This document shows positions 29,766 to 34,224 of a DNA stretch of 34,224 bases, in pieces. Position numbers and translations under genes: made by a program. The DNA is from JAVBNU01 sp031551265. GTDB taxonomy: Bacteria > Cyanobacteriota > Vampirovibrionia > Gastranaerophilales > Gastranaerophilaceae. The DNA lies in the NCBI GenBank assembly GCA_031551265.1, contig JAVBNU010000029.1, positions 1 through 34,224 on the forward strand, given 5' to 3'. Position 1 is the first letter of the stretch. Each line of letters starts with the position of its first letter. The notes under the pieces are model-generated. The model made no database searches, was not told the DNA's origin, and saw only the letters and a list, made by a program, of their open reading frames with translations.

Positions 29766-30044
29766 ATGACAGCACCAATTTCGTCTAACAACATAAATTC
29801 AGTACAATTTTTAAATGCCAGAAACGCGTTTAAGGCGGCGACTGCACCAAAACAGGAAGAGCCGGCTGAAGAATTATTACAGGAAGAAATTATACCCGAG
29901 AACAGCAAATCCATGCTCGATAAGTATAATGTAGATGAAATCAAAAAATTCGCACAAAGCGTTGGAGAGGAAAACCTCTCAAACGACGATATAAAATACG
30001 GACTTGCATACGGGAGAAGCGTTATAATCGATTATGCCGTATAA
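29766..30044 (+). CDS. Small acidic protein, possible FlgM-like anti-sigma factor
   Basis: A 92-residue acidic protein. Residues 1-40 are polar and low in order (MTAPISSNNINSVQFLNARN ... PAEELLQEEIIPENS), and a helical C-terminal half follows (DKYNVDEIKKFAQSVGEENL, then DDIKYGLAYGRSVIID). FlgM proteins have a disordered N-half and a C-terminal sigma-binding helix pair, and flgM often sits between flgJ and flgN, so FlgM is the leading hypothesis. The sequence match itself is weak, and this label is an inference from position, size and composition. It starts 6 nt after flgJ and is followed 22 nt later by flgN. Confidence 0.5.
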   Translation: MTAPISSNNINSVQFLNARNAFKAATAPKQEEPAEELLQEEIIPENSKSMLDKYNVDEIKKFAQSVGEENLSNDDIKYGLAYGRSVIIDYAV

Positions 30045-30066
30045 AAACAGGGGAGAGGCAACATTA

Positions 30067-30561
30067 ATGGAGAAGGAAATTTTAAACGAACTTAGCAAAA
30101 TCATCAACGATGAGATAGTTAACTATAGTGAAATTAAGATGCTTTATGAAGAAAAGCAGAAAATATTAGTTTGCCACAAAATTGACGCGCTGCTCAATAT
30201 TAATATTGAAATTAATGAAAAAATTAAAACTCTGAAAAGAATATCGAACAAACGTAGATATATGACTGCAAAAGAGGGTCACCCCGAATTGACGATGAGT
30301 GAGTTAATAGAAAAAGCCAGAAAAAATGATCGGGAATTATCCGAAAAATTCACTGAACAAAAAGAGCAGCTAAACAGGCTCGCTAATGAGATTCGCGCGA
30401 TTGATGATACAAATATTGAACTCACAAAACAGGGAATGATGATAACATCAAAAATGTTGAATGTAATTGTGGATTCAGGTATTCTCGGCTCGGCTGAATA
30501 TAATAAATCCGGCAAAAATAGACAAAGTATGGAACTTTCATCAATCATAGAAAACGTGTAG
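30067..30561 (+). CDS. flgN: FlgN-like flagellar export chaperone
   Basis: A 164-residue, highly charged, all-helical protein with the arrangement of FlgN: a long helix with EKEILNELSKIINDEIVNYS, LYEEKQKILVCHKIDALLNI, then a middle helix (LTMSELIEKARKNDRELSEK) and EQLNRLANEIRAIDDTNIEL. The C-terminus ends IENV after a polar stretch. FlgN holds FlgK and FlgL unfolded and brings them to the export gate; both genes follow immediately. The ATG at 30067, preceded by GGGGAGAGG, was chosen over an upstream one at 30034 that overlaps the previous gene. The identification rests on size, helical pattern and position. Confidence 0.75.
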   Translation: MEKEILNELSKIINDEIVNYSEIKMLYEEKQKILVCHKIDALLNINIEINEKIKTLKRISNKRRYMTAKEGHPELTMSELIEKARKNDRELSEKFTEQKEQLNRLANEIRAIDDTNIELTKQGMMITSKMLNVIVDSGILGSAEYNKSGKNRQSMELSSIIENV

Positions 30562-30569
30562 AGGTAAGA

Positions 30570-32129
30570 ATGACAATCAACTCAGTATTAAGTATGGCAC
30601 AACAGGCAATGCAGGTGAACCAGTATGCGCTTAATGTCGTGTCAAATAATATTTCCAACATGAACACGCCCGGCTATTCAAAGCTAAGAGTAAATCTGGC
30701 TGAAGCGCCGGCATATAACAAAGTGCCAACTTTAAGAGGTCTGGTTAATGTCGGAACAGGTGTGCAAATTGCGAGTATAACTTCTTATCGAGATACTTAT
30801 CTTGATGAATACTTCCACGCAAGAAACAGTGATGCCCAGCTTTACAATACGATGGGCACTTATGCGACATATATAGAAAGTATGTTTAAAGAAGAGCTTG
30901 ACGGCAAGGGGCTAAGTGGTTCGCTTGCATCATTTTTTGATTCAATACAAAAGTTAACACTAAATCCGACCGACGTCAGCTTACGCGCAAATTTCGTAGG
31001 ACAAGCTCAATTGGTTGCGCAATCATTCAACAGCATATCTCAATCACTCAGTACATATCGTGAAAGCATTGTTGGTGATGTCTATGTTCAAGGCAGTGTG
31101 AAGAACAGCCTCGCGGCCAGAACGGTTGACTCAGTGAACGAAAAACTTGACGCCATCGCCAAAATAAACATGGATATAGCCAAGAGTAACGATTCGGCAG
31201 TGCCTCCTTCTGCACTCATAGACCAGCGCGCTGTCTTGCTCGATGAATTGTCGGATATGATACCTATTACGGTGACTTACAACGAAAACGGTACTGCAAG
31301 TGTATCTATGAACGGCAACACCTTAATACAGGGCGCAAAACAACAGGCCACGTTCGGCTATACTCAAGGAACAGCCGATACACCTTGTATAATCCAAATG
31401 TTGGATATGAATGGTGATGTTATTCAAAATAAAGAGAATATAAATAGCCAAATAACTTCGGGAACACTAGGTGCATACTTGAATCTTGGCGGCTCAGGCG
31501 ATGCTAATGTGTTCTCAATCTCAAATGTGTTGGCTAAATTAGACCAAATGGCAGCAGAATTTGCTAAAGCCGTAAATGACATCCAAACATACAATGACGG
31601 TACGTATGCAGCTATGGGCATTAGCATAGACAACGTACTCCAAAAGATTTCACCTGATGACGTAATTTTCCTTGATAACACAGGAGGAACCACAGGTATT
31701 ACAGCGGCGAATATTCGAATTAATACAACTGTAGCCAATGACCCAAGAAAAGTTGCTGTTGCACGGGTCGAGGTTGATTCAAACGGTGACGCGCTTGAGC
31801 CCGAAGCTATCGGTAACGCTTTGAACATGAAAGAACTTTTAGCATTAAAAGAAAATGCAATCACGGGACTGAATGGCATGACAGTTTCAAATTATTTGAT
31901 ATCACTCGTTAATGACATAGGTTCACAAGCGCAAAGTCTGGCGGCAAACGCCAATACTAACGATGCCTTAGCCACAGCCATCAATTCACAACGCGAATCC
32001 GTTATGGGTGTTAATCTTGATGAAGAACTTATGGATTTGATTAAGTATCAAAGAGCCTACGAGTCCTGCGCCAGAGTTTTTAACACGGCAAACGACATAT
32101 ATGAAGTACTGGTTAATTTAGGAAGATAA
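30570..32129 (+). CDS. flgK: Hook-filament junction protein FlgK
   Basis: A 519-residue protein (Salmonella FlgK is 553). The N-terminus reads MTINSVLSMAQQAMQVNQYA with NNISNMNTPGYSK, the conserved FlgK/FlgE-like start. The N-terminal domain continues TLRGLVNVGTGVQIASITSYRD. The C-terminus has INSQRESVMGVNLDEELMDL and KYQRAYESCARVFNTANDIY, the conserved FlgK coiled coil. FlgK is hook-associated protein 1, exported by the flagellar type III system and placed between hook and filament. It starts 9 nt after flgN with GAGGT upstream and is followed 2 nt later by flgL. Confidence 0.93.
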   Translation: MTINSVLSMAQQAMQVNQYALNVVSNNISNMNTPGYSKLRVNLAEAPAYNKVPTLRGLVNVGTGVQIASITSYRDTYLDEYFHARNSDAQLYNTMGTYATYIESMFKEELDGKGLSGSLASFFDSIQKLTLNPTDVSLRANFVGQAQLVAQSFNSISQSLSTYRESIVGDVYVQGSVKNSLAARTVDSVNEKLDAIAKINMDIAKSNDSAVPPSALIDQRAVLLDELSDMIPITVTYNENGTASVSMNGNTLIQGAKQQATFGYTQGTADTPCIIQMLDMNGDVIQNKENINSQITSGTLGAYLNLGGSGDANVFSISNVLAKLDQMAAEFAKAVNDIQTYNDGTYAAMGISIDNVLQKISPDDVIFLDNTGGTTGITAANIRINTTVANDPRKVAVARVEVDSNGDALEPEAIGNALNMKELLALKENAITGLNGMTVSNYLISLVNDIGSQAQSLAANANTNDALATAINSQRESVMGVNLDEELMDLIKYQRAYESCARVFNTANDIYEVLVNLGR

Positions 32130-32131
32130 AA

Positions 32132-33103
32132 ATGCTTATAAGAAACACCTATTCAACAATGATGAACTCAATGAACAAAAAAATCCTTGAGGCTCAGTCA
32201 GATTTATACAAAACCCAAGAACGCGCAATGGCGCAGAAAAAAATACTGTTACCATCAGACAGCCCTTTAGGCACTTCGATTATTATGTCTTCAAACAAAC
32301 AGCTTAGCAATATTGAAAGCTACCTGGACAACATAAGCTATCTGGATAGCGAAGCAGACATGACTGACTCAATTTTCGACGAAATTAGAGAAAAATTAGA
32401 CAGAATTAGTGTTCTTGCAGTCAGCGGCTCAACAGGTACAAATATTTCAGAAGGCACAATGACGGCGATTCGTGAAGAGATTTCGCAGCTAAAAGAAACT
32501 ATTGTATCACTTGCAAACAGCAAATACGACGGCAAGTATGTATTTTCAGGCAACAATACCTCTACAGTCCCGTTCAATATAGAAGATGACGGCTCAATAA
32601 CATATCACGGCACCAAAACACTGAATCCTGACGGCACCGTTAATACCGCAGTAACAGAATATCAACGCCAAGTCGAAATATCTGATGGCATCTTCATGTC
32701 CACTAATTATGCCGGCGATGCGGTGTTCGGCTACTACGACGCCAGTACTGACCCACCAACGGGTACAGGTGTTTTTAAAGCCATAGGCGATTTAGAGGCT
32801 GCTTTAGACCCTGCAAATGTCGACCAGGACGCTATTCGTGCGCAAATTGATAAACTCAAAGAAGGCATGGATAATGTTGCGACTTACAGAACAAAAAACG
32901 GCGTAAATGCACAAAGGCTTGAATTAACCAAAAATACATTGGAAGAAACCAAACTAAACGTAACCGAGCGAAAATCAGAGGTGCAAGACTGGGATGTTGT
33001 TGAAGCATACAGCAAATTGAGCCAAGAAATGTACGCCTATCAAGCATCACTGCAGATTTCTTCGACTATGATGAACACATCACTGTTGAATTACTTGAGT
33101 TAA
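32132..33103 (+). CDS. flgL: Hook-filament junction protein FlgL
   Basis: A 323-residue flagellin-family junction protein (Salmonella FlgL 317). It begins MLIRNTYSTMMNSMNKKILE with the QDLYKTQERAMAQKKILLPSD-like signature of FlgL, followed by SIFDEIREKLDRISVLAVSG and SKYDGKYVFSGNNT, the conserved NxxYxFSGxxT motif. The C-terminus (DVVEAYSKLSQEMYAYQASL, STMMNTSLLNYL) is the flagellin-type coiled coil. FlgL is the second junction protein between hook and filament. AGGAAG precedes the ATG at 32132. It is the last recognisable gene of the operon; flagellin itself is not in the window. Confidence 0.92.
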   Translation: MLIRNTYSTMMNSMNKKILEAQSDLYKTQERAMAQKKILLPSDSPLGTSIIMSSNKQLSNIESYLDNISYLDSEADMTDSIFDEIREKLDRISVLAVSGSTGTNISEGTMTAIREEISQLKETIVSLANSKYDGKYVFSGNNTSTVPFNIEDDGSITYHGTKTLNPDGTVNTAVTEYQRQVEISDGIFMSTNYAGDAVFGYYDASTDPPTGTGVFKAIGDLEAALDPANVDQDAIRAQIDKLKEGMDNVATYRTKNGVNAQRLELTKNTLEETKLNVTERKSEVQDWDVVEAYSKLSQEMYAYQASLQISSTMMNTSLLNYLS

Positions 33104-33111
33104 TGTTAGCC

Positions 33112-33308
33112 GGATTCACGAAGTAAACGCCACACCTCAGTCGTTTTGCTGTCCCGCAACTTTGAGTATTGCGATATATATAACACGTTAATATGCGGGA
33201 TCTCATGGCTATGAGACCTCGTGCACGGACGTTCAATAGTCGTATCAAAACTCTCATGTCCGAGGCGGCAGGCTCTTCATCGTAGCGTCGCGTTTACTTC
33301 GTGAATCC
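33112..33308. mobile_element. 197-bp element with 19-bp perfect terminal inverted repeats, no gene
   Basis: GGATTCACGAAGTAAACGC (33112-33130) is repeated in perfect inversion at 33290-33308. The interior contains no reading frame but does hold smaller inverted pairs (for example TCTCATGGCTATGAGA around 33200). The size and structure fit a miniature inverted-repeat element (MITE) lying 8 nt after the flgL stop. No flanking target-site duplication was found by eye. It could alternatively be a long terminator-like structure for the flagellar operon, but there is no T-run. Confidence 0.65.
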
Positions 33309-33321
33309 ACCCGAATATAAT
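33293..33321 (+). promoter_or_regulatory. Candidate promoter straddling the right end of the inverted-repeat element
   Basis: TTTACT (33293-33298), inside the element's right terminal repeat, and TATAAT (33316-33321), just outside it, are 17 bp apart. The -35 matches 4 of 6 consensus positions. If active it would transcribe the 33516 gene with a leader of about 190 nt. Confidence 0.45.
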
Positions 33322-33348
33322 AGTTAAGTTTTGTAAACCATGTCAAGT

Positions 33349-33393
33349 ACGCAACGCGATTGGATTTTTTAAGAAATCCAAAAAATTTTGCGT
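33349..33393 (+). other. Nested hairpin in the leader of the 33516 gene
   Basis: An outer pair, ACGCAA (33349-33354) and TTGCGT (33388-33393), encloses a perfect inner pair, TTGGATTT (33360-33367) and AAATCCAA (33374-33381). It lies between the candidate promoter and the small gene. A T-run follows after about 15 nt (33408-33414), too far for a standard terminator. Confidence 0.45.
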
Positions 33394-33515
33394 GCGTTTA
33401 GGCAATATTTTTTTAGAATTTGTTTTTATATAAATACAAGGGAGAAACAGTTAGAATCGGAGTTTATTCGAAACGAAGTTTACTACTTAGGATTATTCTA
33501 GGGAGAAGTTTTACT

Positions 33516-33710
33516 ATGGCAAATGGCGTATCAAACGATAAAAGTTCATATTTTGACGGAATGTTTTCTAACGCGCAAGGCGACAAAAAGGTATCTAAAA
33601 GCAGCGGTTACATACCAATAGGTATTATGGCCGGCGGAGTTGGGATGTCACTTGCAAATTGTTCGGGCATGTTCGGTTTAGGCGGTGGGGAAGCTGGCGG
33701 GAATGCCTAA
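33516..33710 (+). CDS. Small glycine-rich protein, unknown function
   Basis: A 64-residue protein with a polar first half (MANGVSNDKSSYFDGMFSNA, QGDKKVSKSS) and a Gly/Met-rich hydrophobic stretch (IPIGIMAGGVGMSLANCSG) ending FGLGGGEAGGNA. The single cysteine follows LAN, which is not an accepted lipobox. The ATG at 33516 follows GGGAGAA by 8 nt; the upstream open frame to 33420 has no such site. A terminator lies about 100 nt downstream. No family is recognised. Possible roles include a small membrane or secreted peptide; the GG within IMAGG is reminiscent of double-glycine leaders but the rest of that motif is absent. Confidence 0.6.
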   Translation: MANGVSNDKSSYFDGMFSNAQGDKKVSKSSGYIPIGIMAGGVGMSLANCSGMFGLGGGEAGGNA

Positions 33711-33721
33711 GATTTAAGTGA

Positions 33722-33741
33722 GTTGGGGTTTATACCCCAAC
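33722..33741. repeat. GTTGGGGT-N4-ACCCCAAC palindromic repeat, copy 3
   Basis: Perfect 8-bp arms GTTGGGGT and ACCCCAAC with centre TTAT. It shares both arms with the copies at 2848-2873 and 14375-14400, and lies 11 nt after the stop of the small glycine-rich gene. Confidence 0.8.
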
Positions 33742-33810
33742 AACTAAACGAGGCAATAAAAATTTTACATTATACTCAATTCATACTCAATTAAATACCC
33801 AATCAAATAT

Positions 33811-33834
33811 CTACTCTTCGGAGTAGTTTTTTTT
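33811..33834 (+). terminator. Rho-independent terminator
   Basis: Perfect 6-bp stem CTACTC-TTCG-GAGTAG, closed by a stable TTCG tetraloop, followed by eight T. It lies 100 nt after the small glycine-rich gene and is the clearest terminator on the plus strand in the window. Confidence 0.85.
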
Positions 33835-33925
33835 GACAAAGTATTCAAATTTAAATATGCCCTTCTTTGGGGCGGTTGCTAACGTTTGAGATAAATTTTG
33901 TGCCCTAAAAATCCGCTTTAATACG

Positions 33926-34083
33926 CCTCGCCCCTTGCGGGAGAGGCCGCAGTTGTAGGCGAATTTATGAGCCGTACAAATGAGGGTGAGGGGTATCAAG
34001 CTAAACTATATCTTTATTGTACCCCTCACCTGAATTTCTAAAACTCGTAGGCCCGTTAAGAAATTCTTCCTCTCCCGCATTGG
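33926..34083. repeat. Dispersed palindromic repeats, no gene
   Basis: Sequence such as CCTCGCCCCTTGCGGGAGAG (33926-33945) and the inverse near 34066-34085 (CCTCTCCCGCATTGGGGC) belongs to a repeat type common in many genomes. A 10-bp pair, GGTGAGGGGT (33985-33994) and ACCCCTCACC (34021-34030), forms a hairpin. No reading frame in 33742-34224 looks real apart from overlaps with these repeats. The right edge begins another TGTCATGCCGGAACA-type repeat at about 34210. Confidence 0.55.
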
Positions 34084-34224
34084 GGCACTACTGTCCCGTT
34101 AAAATAATGAATAAAAAAGCAAGACCCAACAAAGAAATATTGTTTGCTCTGAAAATAATTTGTTGAGACAATTAATTAACTATTAAGCTTAAGAGTAGGT
34201 TTTTCTTGTTGTCATGCCGGAACA

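Noticed and set aside
31424..31879. 151-residue open frame on the minus strand
   Set aside because: It lies wholly inside flgK on the other strand, has no ribosome binding site and no domain; its composition is that of a reverse shadow.
33333..33360. Possible second sigma-28 promoter before the 33516 gene
   Set aside because: TAAA is present but the expected -10 reads CGCGATTG with a 17-bp gap, too far from GCCGATAT.
33420..33515. Longer form of the small glycine-rich protein starting at a TTG
   Set aside because: The extension has no spaced ribosome binding site and a composition unlike the rest; GGGAGAA before the ATG at 33516 fits better.

Overview
The window is AT-rich and comes from a diderm (outer-membrane) bacterium that appears motile. 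Signs of an outer membrane are flagellar P-ring and L-ring genes, a GT9 heptosyltransferase-like gene, a LolA-like carrier, PdxJ and type IV pilus PilM/N/O-like genes. AT-richness, frequent GTG starts, small TAGGGTG...CACC palindromes of a kind I associate with cyanobacterial genomes, and the gene mix fit a Vampirovibrionia/Melainabacteria (Gastranaerophilales-like) genome. That placement is inference, not proof; a 16S or marker-gene tree would decide it.

Layout. (1) 1-7537: an aryl-polyene-type (APE) type II fatty acid/polyketide cluster. Ketoreductase (cut by the left edge), ApeP-like dehydratase and a ketosynthase are on the minus strand. Divergent from them on the plus strand are an ApeC-like KS/chain-length partner, an acyltransferase, two acyl carrier proteins, an ApeG-like membrane protein, an acyl-ACP ligase fused to an ApeI-like dehydratase, a thioesterase and a LolA-like protein. 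Together they encode starter activation, carrier proteins, elongation, reduction and dehydration, release or transfer, and envelope delivery of a probable polyene pigment or lipid. (2) 7707-9062: a small unknown protein and a GT9 glycosyltransferase. (3) 9084-9718: a toxin-antitoxin locus with a frameshifted RelE/HigB-like toxin, an unusual antitoxin and a near-consensus promoter overlapped by a palindrome. (4) 13282-9711, minus strand: a tight four-gene operon of agmatinase, a degenerate receiver/GGDEF protein, an E1-like adenylyltransferase and a TIM-barrel isomerase. (5) 13411-19475: bioD, leuS, two divergent small regulatory-looking genes, a primary-type sigma-70 factor and rlmB, with many short palindromic repeats around leuS. 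(6) 19813-23944: a PilM-PilN-type fusion, a PilO-like protein, pdxJ and tdk. (7) 24152-33103: a small gene behind a textbook flagellar sigma-28/SigD promoter, then a long flagellar rod/ring/hook-associated operon (lytic transglycosylase, flgF, flgG, flgA, flgH, flgI, flgJ, possible flgM, flgN, flgK, flgL). (8) 33104-34224: a 197-bp inverted-repeat element, a small glycine-rich protein gene, a terminator and more palindromic repeats.

The observations most worth a second look are the APE-like cluster with its ligase-dehydratase fusion, a palindromic element inserted in frame into one of its genes with further copies elsewhere in the window, the SigD-type promoter in front of an orphan small gene, a FlgH without a lipobox cysteine, and a duplicated gene tail whose copies differ only at wobble positions. 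No tRNA, rRNA, CRISPR array or intact transposase gene was seen.
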